This document shows positions 34,035-41,052 of a stretch of DNA of 64,000 nt, piece by piece; position 1 is the stretch's first letter; every line of letters starts with the position of its first letter. The notes under the pieces were generated by a model. It searched no databases and was not told the DNA's origin. It was given only the letters and a program-made list of their open reading frames with translations. Position numbers and translations under genes: made by a program. The stretch is taken from the NCBI GenBank assembly GCA_039818945.1, contig JBCBSZ010000001.1:121664-185663 (forward strand), given 5' to 3'. The DNA is from JBCBSZ01 sp039818945 (GTDB lineage: Bacteria; Actinomycetota; Acidimicrobiia; Acidimicrobiales; Poriferisodalaceae).

Positions 34035-34703
34035 TCAGAGGGTCCAGCCGCCGTCGGTCGGGATGATCGCGCCGTGCACGTAGGACGCGTCGGGCGAGGC
34101 GAGCCACCACACCACCGCGGCGGCCTCAGCACCTCGCCCGAGGCGCTGTGCCGGCACCTCCCTCAGCAGGGCCGCCTGGAACTTGGGATCGGCGACGGTC
34201 TCGGGCGGGAAGTACGACGGGTTCTCGATGAAGTTCGGTGCGATCCCGTTGACCCGCACGCCGTGCCGTGCCATCTCCTTGCCGACGCTGTGCACCAGCT
34301 GCAGCTGCGTGGCCCGTGCGGCCTCGTAGCCCGCGATCGCGTGCGACGACGAACGGATCGCGGTCGCGGAGGTCGGGACGACCACCGCGCCGTCGCCGCG
34401 CTCGATCATCGGCGGGAGGCAAGCGGCGAGGAGCCAGTAGAGCGGCAGCACGAGCCGGGCGTTGAGCTCGTCGAGCACGGCGTCGTCGTGCTCCACGATC
34501 GAGACGACCGTGATCGGCGCATCGAGGTTGGCGACGACCACGTCGAACGGGCCGTGCTCGTCGGCGAAGGCCTCGACCTCGGCGCGCGAGCCGAACGGCT
34601 CGACCCGCTCGATGACCTCCTCGCCGGCGGCGCGGAACCGCTCGACGGCGGCCGGCCCGATGAAGTGCTCGGCGTCGGTGACCAGGACCCGCCGATCGCT
34701 CAC
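34035..34703 (-). CDS. SDR-related protein with halohydrin dehalogenase signature
   Basis: A 222-residue SDR-fold protein that lacks the glycine-rich NAD(P) motif. It shows T9-x4-F14-x-G16 (TDAEHFIG), the nucleophile-binding motif described for halohydrin dehalogenases. The catalytic lysine of SDRs is replaced by arginine: Ser112, Tyr126-x3-Arg130 (GYEAAR). The spacing from Ser to Tyr is 13 rather than the usual 12 residues. The later GIAPNFIENPSYFPPE parallels the halide-pocket loop of HheC as I remember it. Halohydrin dehalogenases turn vicinal haloalcohols into epoxides with release of halide, without cofactor. GTG 34703 follows GGAGG. It lies in a minus-strand run with SRPBCC and HpaB-family genes, near a haloalkane-dehalogenase-like gene. 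Confidence 0.75.
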   Translation of the reverse strand: MSDRRVLVTDAEHFIGPAAVERFRAAGEEVIERVEPFGSRAEVEAFADEHGPFDVVVANLDAPITVVSIVEHDDAVLDELNARLVLPLYWLLAACLPPMIERGDGAVVVPTSATAIRSSSHAIAGYEAARATQLQLVHSVGKEMARHGVRVNGIAPNFIENPSYFPPETVADPKFQAALLREVPAQRLGRGAEAAAVVWWLASPDASYVHGAIIPTDGGWTL

Positions 34704-34789
34704 GCCGGACCTCCGGACCGCAGCCGAACGGATCGGCGTCGTTGGATCTCGATCATGGGCGGAGTCTCGCGGATCGCCGGGCCGGGGTG

Positions 34790-35266
34790 TCAGGCCCGGG
34801 CGGCGAGCTCCTCGCGCTTGCGCGCCGACGGCTCACCGGTCTCGACGAATACCGCCAGGTCGTCGAGCAGCTCGGGGTAGAGCCGCTCCAGCGATCGCCT
34901 CATCGGGATCTCGAGGAGCGTGCCGATGACGGGCAACGTCTCGATCCTCGGGCCGATCGTGAGCGCGGTCTCGGTGTCTGACACCGGCTCCAACGTCCAG
35001 GTGCTCACGACGGACCGGACGAAGAACGGCAGGCCCTCGACCGAGAACTCGAAGACGTGGTCGGCCTCGTCGACCCGGACGATCGTGTCGCGGAGCCGGC
35101 CGCTCTCGGTGTCGCAGACCCGGTCGAAGTCCTCCGCCTCCGTCCCCGGACGGCAGGTCGGGGTCCCGAACGCCCACTCGTGGGCCGAGCTGAAGTCGTC
35201 GACGACGACCCGCCAGACCTCGTCGATGGGCTTCCTGATGTGCCGGGTGACCATGATGTCGAGCAC
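34790..35266 (-). CDS. SRPBCC-domain protein
   Basis: A 158-residue START-like/polyketide-cyclase-fold protein. The N-terminus, TRHIRKPIDEVWRVVVDDF, and the C-terminal amphipathic helix SLERLYPELLDDLAVFVE fit the family. GTG 35266 follows GAGAGAGGA; ATG 35254 is the alternative. First of the minus-strand run SRPBCC, halohydrin-dehalogenase-like, HpaB-family. A TetR gene is divergent. Function beyond hydrophobic ligand binding cannot be given. Confidence 0.82.
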   Translation of the reverse strand: MLDIMVTRHIRKPIDEVWRVVVDDFSSAHEWAFGTPTCRPGTEAEDFDRVCDTESGRLRDTIVRVDEADHVFEFSVEGLPFFVRSVVSTWTLEPVSDTETALTIGPRIETLPVIGTLLEIPMRRSLERLYPELLDDLAVFVETGEPSARKREELAARA

Positions 35267-35300
35267 GTCGGTGTCCTCTCTCTCGGTGATCGTCGGCGCG

Positions 35301-35429
35301 TCAGGAGGCGAGCCAGGCCCGGGCGTCGTCGCGGGTGGCGAAGAAGGCGGTTCGGTGCCGATCCCACTTCCGGAACCGGCGGGTTCCGTTGCAGCGTAGA
35401 CCGATGAGTTCCGGAACGCAACAGTTCTG
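35301..35429 (-). pseudogene. Possible gene remnant without start codon
   Basis: A 42-codon open frame between an in-frame TAG (35430-35432) and TGA (35301-35303). It ends in RTAFFATRDDARAWLAS, which reads like the C-terminus of a small STAS/SpoIIAA-like protein, but has no ATG, GTG or TTG. It overlaps the promoter region of the divergent TetR gene. It is either a decayed gene end or chance. Confidence 0.3.
35368..35417. promoter_or_regulatory. Repeated TTCCGGAAC sites, candidate TetR operators
   Basis: TTCCGGAAC occurs at 35368-35376 and 35409-35417, the second inside the 10-bp palindrome GTTCCGGAAC (35408-35417). A related GTTCCGTTGC half lies between them. The plus-strand -10 element TAAGGT is at 35431-35436, nine bases before the TetR ATG. 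The sites flank the region between the TetR and SRPBCC genes. Confidence 0.5.
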
Positions 35430-35444
35430 CTAAGGTCCCCGTGC

Positions 35445-36017
35445 ATGACCGAGGACGCCGGCCGTCGGCCGACCAACACCACCGGACGGCGGCGCGACGA
35501 GGAGCGGACCGAGGCGATCCTCGAAGCGGCCGCCGACCTGCTGCTGGAGGTCGGCTTCGATCGGATCCGGACCCAGGACGTCGCCGAGCGCGCCGGAGCC
35601 GGCAAGGGAGCGATCTACCGCCGGTGGCCCACGAAGGAGGCCCTGCTGGCCGAAGCCATCCGGAACATGCCGGCGGGCGTGGCACCGGAGAGCGACGACC
35701 CTGTCGCCGACCTCCGGACGCTCGTGGGCGACCGGTGCCGGTCAGCCGAGGCGAAACCCGATCTGGTCCCGGGCCTCATCTCGGCGATGCGAGCCGACGA
35801 GGGCATCGAGGCGGCGGTCAAGGAGGGCTACGACCTCTCCCACGTGCGGGACACGATCGGCCGCATCCTCGGGTCGGACCACCCGCACCTCGACGTCCTG
35901 GCCGACATGACCCAGGCCGTCCCGCTCCTGCGGGCCGCCTTCACGCCCGAGGACCTCGACGGCGAGGCGATGACCGACGAGATCGTCTCGCTCATCGTCG
36001 CGCTCGCCCGCCGATAG
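35445..36017 (+). CDS. TetR-family transcriptional regulator
   Basis: A 190-residue regulator. HTH: FDRIRTQDVAERAGAGKGAIYRRW. Ligand domain of the TetR_C_11-like type with PLLRAAFTPEDLDGEA. ATG 35445 with TAAGGT nine bases before it suggests a leaderless or near-leaderless transcript. It is divergent from the SRPBCC/halohydrin-dehalogenase-like/HpaB run and convergent with the haloalkane-dehalogenase-like gene, so it is the best candidate controller of the former. Confidence 0.93.
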   Translation: MTEDAGRRPTNTTGRRRDEERTEAILEAAADLLLEVGFDRIRTQDVAERAGAGKGAIYRRWPTKEALLAEAIRNMPAGVAPESDDPVADLRTLVGDRCRSAEAKPDLVPGLISAMRADEGIEAAVKEGYDLSHVRDTIGRILGSDHPHLDVLADMTQAVPLLRAAFTPEDLDGEAMTDEIVSLIVALARR

Positions 36018-36026
36018 GACATCGCC

Positions 36027-36044
36027 CGGCGGTGGTGACCGCCG
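36027..36044. terminator. Bidirectional hairpin terminator
   Basis: CGGCGGT (36027-36033) and ACCGCCG (36038-36044) form a perfect 7-bp stem with a 4-base loop in the 36-bp gap between convergent genes. Confidence 0.6.
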
Positions 36045-36053
36045 ACGGTGTGC

Positions 36054-37652
36054 TCAACCGACGGGCTCGACGGTCTCGATGTTGAGCTGGCCGGCGAGCC
36101 CCGCGGTGCGGTGGACGGAGAGCTCCGCCCACTCCGGTGAGGCGGACATCTCCAGCAGCGCAGCCCGACTCGGGTAGCGGGCGATGGCGACCGCGTCCCA
36201 GAGCTCGCCGACCTGGCCGATCGTGAGGAACGTCACCTCACCCTCGAACACGACGCCGCCGCCGTACCGCTCGATCAGCTCGGAGACGCCGGCCTCGTAG
36301 ATGGCGTACGCCTCCTCACCGGTCAGATCGGTCTCCCGACCGTCCTCGTACTCGGCGACCTCGTTGAACTCGAGCAGGTTGACCATGTAGATCGGCCCGT
36401 CCGGCCCCGGCTCCTGGAACTCGGCGATCTGCTCGGGCGTCGACGGTCCGAGCTCGTTCACGACCGTCATGCCCTCACCCGCAGCCGCGCCATCTGCAGC
36501 CGGCCCCCCGGCCGCCGACTCGACCGGGAGCCCGCCGAGCCAGTCGACCATGCGGGAGACGATCTCGGTGCCCTGATCCGACTGGAGGAAGTGACCGGCC
36601 TCGGCGAGCCGGTCGTGCGGCTGACCCTCGGCGCCGGGCACGTTGTCGATCAGGTTCTGCTGCGTCTCGCAGGCGCCCAACGAGCCCGCGTCGTTGGCAC
36701 CCCACAGGGTGAGGAACGGCCGATCGAAGCTCTGGAGCCCGGCCCACGCCTCCTCGTTCACGCCGCCGACCTCGAGGACCAGCGACGGGAACACCCGCGC
36801 TCCGGCCAGGTACTCGCGCCGGGGGAACGGCGCGTCGTAGGCCGCTTCCACCTCCGGGGTGAGGTCGAACCAGGTCAACGCCTCGACGACACTGCCGGCG
36901 GTGAAGGACTCCGCCGTCATGGCGTAGGCCATCCAGTCGCCGAAACGGTCTGCACCTCCCGGCGGGGCCGTCAGCTCACAGCCGTCGTAGAAGGGCGGCT
37001 GCTGGTCGGGGATCTCGGCGAAGGGCGAGACGAGATCGGTGAGCTCGTCGGGATCCTCCACCGCGGAGAACGGGATCACGCCCTCGGGGACCACCGGGAG
37101 GTTGCCGTTGCCGACGGTGATCGTGGAGAACAGCTCGGTGTGCTCGCCCGCGACCCGGAGGCCGATGAGGCTGCCCCAGTCCTGCACGAACAGGTTGATG
37201 TCGGTCAGGCCGAGCTCGCCGATGAACCGCTCCAGCCGGTCGGCGTGGCCGAGGTAGCTGTACGACCCGATGTCGGTCGGCTTGTCGGAGCGACCCATGC
37301 CGAGGTGGTCCATCGCGATCACCCGGTAGCCGGCATCGACGAACACCGGGATCATGTCGCGGTACAGGTAGGACCACGACGGCTGGCCGTGCAGCAGCAG
37401 CACCGCCTCGCCGTCGTCAGGTCCCTCGTCGACGTAGGCCTGGCGCAGGCCGTTCAGCTCGACGTACTCGGGCGCGTACGGCCAGTCGGGCAGATCGTCG
37501 AAGCAGGCGTCCGGGGTGCGGACGAACTCGACACCGGCATCGGTGGACCGCACCTCCGGTTCGGCGCCACACGAGCCCGCGTCCCCCTCGTCGTCGGAGC
37601 AGCCGACGACGAGGAGGACCAGCACGGCGACCAGCGCGGTTGTCGTTCGCAC
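36054..37652 (-). CDS. Haloalkane-dehalogenase-like lipoprotein fused to a DUF1330-like domain
   Basis: A 532-residue protein. A signal peptide with lipobox LLVVGC (Cys18) is followed by an alpha/beta hydrolase (about 55-375) that matches haloalkane dehalogenase subfamily I. HGQPSWSYLYRDMIP precedes the nucleophile Asp158 in VQDWGS, with Trp159 as first halide-binding residue. Trp240 is in the cap, APFPRREYLAGARVFP follows, then acid Asp321 (WGANDAG) and base His354 (AEAGHFLQSD). Haloalkane dehalogenases hydrolyse carbon-halogen bonds to alcohols. Residues about 395-532 resemble DUF1330 (PIYMVNLLEFN, VAIARYPSRAALLEM). Both the export signal and the fusion are unusual for the family. GTG 37652 follows GAGGG, ten bases after the upstream lipoprotein gene. 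Confidence 0.85.
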   Translation of the reverse strand: MRTTTALVAVLVLLVVGCSDDEGDAGSCGAEPEVRSTDAGVEFVRTPDACFDDLPDWPYAPEYVELNGLRQAYVDEGPDDGEAVLLLHGQPSWSYLYRDMIPVFVDAGYRVIAMDHLGMGRSDKPTDIGSYSYLGHADRLERFIGELGLTDINLFVQDWGSLIGLRVAGEHTELFSTITVGNGNLPVVPEGVIPFSAVEDPDELTDLVSPFAEIPDQQPPFYDGCELTAPPGGADRFGDWMAYAMTAESFTAGSVVEALTWFDLTPEVEAAYDAPFPRREYLAGARVFPSLVLEVGGVNEEAWAGLQSFDRPFLTLWGANDAGSLGACETQQNLIDNVPGAEGQPHDRLAEAGHFLQSDQGTEIVSRMVDWLGGLPVESAAGGPAADGAAAGEGMTVVNELGPSTPEQIAEFQEPGPDGPIYMVNLLEFNEVAEYEDGRETDLTGEEAYAIYEAGVSELIERYGGGVVFEGEVTFLTIGQVGELWDAVAIARYPSRAALLEMSASPEWAELSVHRTAGLAGQLNIETVEPVG

Positions 37653-37661
37653 GGCGCGCCC

Positions 37662-38492
37662 TCAGCCGTTGCGCTGGTAGGCGTTGTTGAGCTCGTCCTG
37701 GATGACCACCGCGCCGTCGGGCGACAGCGCGACCTGCAGCGGCTCGTCGAGGACCCGGGAGCTGTAGGACCAGCCCTCGGGCAGGTCGAGCCGATCGCCC
37801 AGCGTGGGCAGATCCGCCGCGGTGAGCTCTCGGTCCTCGATCTGGGAGTAGGACTGCATCGTGTAGACGTTCCCGTCCGGGTCGGTCAGCTCGTAGACCT
37901 CGGTCCCGGCCTCGTAGGTCCAGGTCGTGGTCCGCACGACGAGATCCGGTTCGTACGGCAGGCTCTCCTCGCTCGCCTCGGTGGTGGCCAGCAGCGCCAT
38001 CGTCACGTCGCCGAAGCTCCGGGTCTCGGACTGCCCTCCCGCAGCGATGCCGGTTCCGCCCGTGGCGCCCCCGGTGTCGGCGGTGCCGTCGACGATGAAG
38101 TACCGCGGACCGTTCATCCTGACGAACGACGCGTCGTACTCGGCCCGGATCTCCTCGGGATCGAGCGCGTACCAGGCGTCGTCGGTGCACGGGTCGACGC
38201 CCGGTGTGCCCCACACCTCGGTCACCTCCTGGCCGTCGTCGCCGGTGAGGGTGAGCAGGATCTCGCAGTAGCGGAAGTCGTAGAGGCTGAAGCCGCCGGC
38301 GGTCGCTCCTCCACCGGCACTCGCGTCAACCGCGGGCTCGGTCGGGGCCGGCGCCGCGGTGCTCGGCGGCGCCTCGATGGTCGTCTCGACCGCCGGGGGC
38401 GACGCGGTGTCATCCGTTGCATCGGTGTCGTCGTCGCCGCAGGCGACGAGCACCAGGGTCACGGCCACCAGGGCCGCCAAGGGGGTCTGCAT
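37662..38492 (-). CDS. Hypothetical lipoprotein
   Basis: A 276-residue lipoprotein (lipobox LVLVAC, Cys18) with a Thr/Pro/Ala linker and a mature domain I do not recognise. It includes FSLYDFRYCEILLTLTG, RYFIVDGT and ELTDPDGNVYTMQSY. The YEL..PDG.VY.MQSYSQ stretch resembles part of haloalkane-dehalogenase-associated or amine-sensing secreted proteins only vaguely. It is the first gene of a two-gene operon with the dehalogenase-like lipoprotein, so they probably act together outside the membrane. Confidence 0.75.
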   Translation of the reverse strand: MQTPLAALVAVTLVLVACGDDDTDATDDTASPPAVETTIEAPPSTAAPAPTEPAVDASAGGGATAGGFSLYDFRYCEILLTLTGDDGQEVTEVWGTPGVDPCTDDAWYALDPEEIRAEYDASFVRMNGPRYFIVDGTADTGGATGGTGIAAGGQSETRSFGDVTMALLATTEASEESLPYEPDLVVRTTTWTYEAGTEVYELTDPDGNVYTMQSYSQIEDRELTAADLPTLGDRLDLPEGWSYSSRVLDEPLQVALSPDGAVVIQDELNNAYQRNG

Positions 38493-38551
38493 CTCCGGTC
38501 CTTTCCGGTCGGGCCGGGGGCGACCCGCGGGCTACGAGTAGAACCTATCAT

Positions 38552-38569
38552 CTAGACACAAACTTCTAG
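38552..38569. promoter_or_regulatory. Candidate TetR operator
   Basis: CTAGA (38552-38556), eight bases, TCTAG (38565-38569) form a perfect inverted repeat. It lies in an unusually AT-rich patch between the divergent lipoprotein/dehalogenase operon and the TetR gene at 38653. The minus-strand -10 candidate TAGGTT (38548-38543) adjoins it. Confidence 0.55.
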
Positions 38570-38652
38570 TAAGGCGCTTCGACGCAGCCAGGTCACCTGC
38601 CCGGTGGCAGCGGCGCTGCCAGGATGGTCACCATGAGGAAGCAGGCTCGGGC

Positions 38653-39300
38653 GTGACCCCGAGGTCCAGGCCGGAGGGTCGCACGCGGGCCGAGCAGCGG
38701 GAGGCGACGCGCCTGGCGCTGATGGAGGCGGGTGCAGCGGCGTTCGCCGCCAAGGGCCACGACGGGGTCAACCTGGCCAAGGACGTCCTCGACCCGGTCG
38801 GGATCTCGGTCGGCAGCTTTTACCACCAGTTCGACAACAAGACCGACCTGCTCCTCGCGATCATCGACCTCGCGACCGCCGTGGCCGAGGCACGCTTCTC
38901 CGGGTCGCTCCCGGAGGAGGGAGCCGGCATGAGCCCCGACGACGTCAGCAGGTTGTGGGAGGCCTACCTCAACATGGTCGACGTCCGCGAGGACATCGTC
39001 ACCATCCAGTTGCGCGAGACCCACAGCCCACACCCGGAGATCGCCGACGCCATCCAACGCCTCGCCGACGTCCGGCGGCACGGTCTCGCAGCCCGGTATC
39101 GCAGGATCGCCCGACCGGAGGTCACCGTCGATGCCGAGGCGATGTCGGACATGGTCGAGGCGCTCGCCGTCGGTGCGCTCACGACATACCTCCGCACTCC
39201 CGCGGCCGAGCGGCCTCAGCGCAAGAGCGAGCTCACGCGGCGGCTCACCACCATGACCCTCGGCGGGATCCGAGGCTTCATCGACGACGGGTCGTCCTGA
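38653..39300 (+). CDS. TetR-family transcriptional regulator
   Basis: A 215-residue regulator. HTH: DGVNLAKDVLDPVGISVGSFYHQF, followed by a helical ligand domain. It starts at GTG 38653; the presumed operator is at 38552-38569. It is divergent from the dehalogenase-like lipoprotein operon and is its likely repressor. It ends 15 bp before the stop of the convergent chelatase gene. Confidence 0.92.
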   Translation: MTPRSRPEGRTRAEQREATRLALMEAGAAAFAAKGHDGVNLAKDVLDPVGISVGSFYHQFDNKTDLLLAIIDLATAVAEARFSGSLPEEGAGMSPDDVSRLWEAYLNMVDVREDIVTIQLRETHSPHPEIADAIQRLADVRRHGLAARYRRIARPEVTVDAEAMSDMVEALAVGALTTYLRTPAAERPQRKSELTRRLTTMTLGGIRGFIDDGSS

Positions 39301-39315
39301 CCGCGCGGGCGGCCC

Positions 39316-41052
39316 TCAACTCGCACCGACGTGTCGGGCGATCGCCGACACGACGATGGACGGCTCGAGCGAGGTGACCTCGACGCAACGGGCTCCCATG
39401 GCGTCGGCCAGCTGGGCAGCCATGCCGAGCCGGACGGTTCCGGTCTCGCAGTCGAGCACGAGGGCATCGATCGGCGACGCCGCGATTCGCCCGGCGATAG
39501 CCAGGGCCTCGTCGAGGCCGTGATCCCCGGTGGCCCTCCCATCGGTGAGGACCACGACGAGCGCGTCGGCGTCGTCACCGGTGGCGCGCTCTGCGACGGC
39601 GAGAGCCTGAGCGAGACCGGCGGCGAGCGGCGTCGCTCCGCCGGTGACGAGCCCGTCGAGCCGGTTGCGTGCGATCTCGACGCTGGTGGTCGGCGACAGC
39701 ACGGTGGTCGCTTCGTCGCCGCGGAACGTCACCAGCGCGACCGCCTGGCGCTCCTCGTAGGCGGAGGTCAACAAACCGAGCACGGTGCCGCTGGCGGCAC
39801 CGGCTCGCTCGGGTGCGCCCATCGAACCGCTCAGGTCGACGCACAACACGATGGTGCGTCTGCGCCGTGTCCGCCGCACGGCGGCTCGGAGGTCGTCGGC
39901 GGCGAGGCCGGCGCCGACCGCCCCGGCTCGACGGGCCGCCAGGTTCCGGACCGTCGGGACGACGGCGACGGCGTCGGTCGGCCCGGCCGGTCGGTCGCCG
40001 ACGACTCGCCCGCGACCGCTCGACACGTCGGCGCCCGAGGGCGGCACCGGCGGCCGACGCATCGCGCCGAGCCCCATCGACCGATCACCCGCGGCGCCAC
40101 CGGGATCCGTGTCGCCATCGGCGTCAGGGCCTCCATCGGGGTCCGGCCCGTCGGCCTCGTCCGGCGGATCGAGCGCCTCCTCGATCGATCGTCGCAGCTC
40201 GTCGGGTGGCAGGACGGGCGGATCGAACGGGCCCCGCCGGCTGCGGTGGGCGAGCACGAGCGGGGCCACCCGGCGGAGGTCGTCGAGGCCGACCGCCGGT
40301 CGCCGCTCGGCCCGGGCCAGCGCCGCCGCCGCACGGCAGAGGGTGAGATCGGCCCGGAGACCCTCGGCACCCACGTCGAGGGCGAGGTGCGCGGCAGCTT
40401 CGAGCACATCGGCCTCGATCGCCGGCGTGCGGTCGCCGGGGAGCCAGTCCTCGGGACGGTCCTCGCCGCCGAGCGGTTCGCCGGCGTCGAAGGCCAACCG
40501 GCGTCTCACGGCCTCGACCCGGTCGGAGACCGACGCCGGGGCGACGACGTTCACGCACAGTCCGAAGCGGTCGAGGAGCTGGGGCCGGAGCTCTCCCTCC
40601 TCGGGGTTCATCGAGCCGACGAGGACGAATCGGGCGGGATGCCGATGGGAGACGGCGTCGCGCTCGACGATGTTCTCGCCGGAGACGGCCACGTCGAGCA
40701 GCACGTCGACGAGATGGTCGGCGAGGAGGTTGATCTCGTCGACGTAGAGGACACCACCGTCGGCCGCGGCGAGCAGGCCGGGCTGGAAGCGCACCTCACC
40801 GCCGGTCAGGGCCGCCCGGGTGTCGAGGGTGCCGACGACACGATCCTCCGACGCCCCGAGCGGCAACTCGACGAAGGGGGCGTCACCGAGCTCGGCGGCG
40901 AGGCCGCGCGCGAGGGTGGTCTTGGCCGATCCCTTCTGGCCCCGCAGGAGCACCCCGCCGATCAACGGGTCGAGCGCGGCGAGGCGCAGGGCCAGCTTGG
41001 CGTCGTCGTGCCCGACGACGGCGCCGAAGGGGAACGGGCGTCGACCGGTCAC
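39316..41052 (-). CDS. Fused ChlI/ChlD-type Mg/Co-chelatase AAA and VWA subunit
   Basis: A 578-residue protein that joins two chelatase subunits. An AAA+ domain spans residues about 5-320 (Walker A RGQKGSAKTTLARG, Walker B GVLYVDEINLLADH, PEEGELRPQLLDRFGL). An acidic Pro/Asp linker leads to a VWA domain from about 390 with MIDAS CVDLSGSMGA. With CobN it would form an aerobic-type cobaltochelatase, replacing CobS/CobT. The GTG 41052 overlaps the cobN stop (GTGA). It is the last gene of the riboswitch-led operon. Confidence 0.93.
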   Translation of the reverse strand: MTGRRPFPFGAVVGHDDAKLALRLAALDPLIGGVLLRGQKGSAKTTLARGLAAELGDAPFVELPLGASEDRVVGTLDTRAALTGGEVRFQPGLLAAADGGVLYVDEINLLADHLVDVLLDVAVSGENIVERDAVSHRHPARFVLVGSMNPEEGELRPQLLDRFGLCVNVVAPASVSDRVEAVRRRLAFDAGEPLGGEDRPEDWLPGDRTPAIEADVLEAAAHLALDVGAEGLRADLTLCRAAAALARAERRPAVGLDDLRRVAPLVLAHRSRRGPFDPPVLPPDELRRSIEEALDPPDEADGPDPDGGPDADGDTDPGGAAGDRSMGLGAMRRPPVPPSGADVSSGRGRVVGDRPAGPTDAVAVVPTVRNLAARRAGAVGAGLAADDLRAAVRRTRRRRTIVLCVDLSGSMGAPERAGAASGTVLGLLTSAYEERQAVALVTFRGDEATTVLSPTTSVEIARNRLDGLVTGGATPLAAGLAQALAVAERATGDDADALVVVLTDGRATGDHGLDEALAIAGRIAASPIDALVLDCETGTVRLGMAAQLADAMGARCVEVTSLEPSIVVSAIARHVGAS

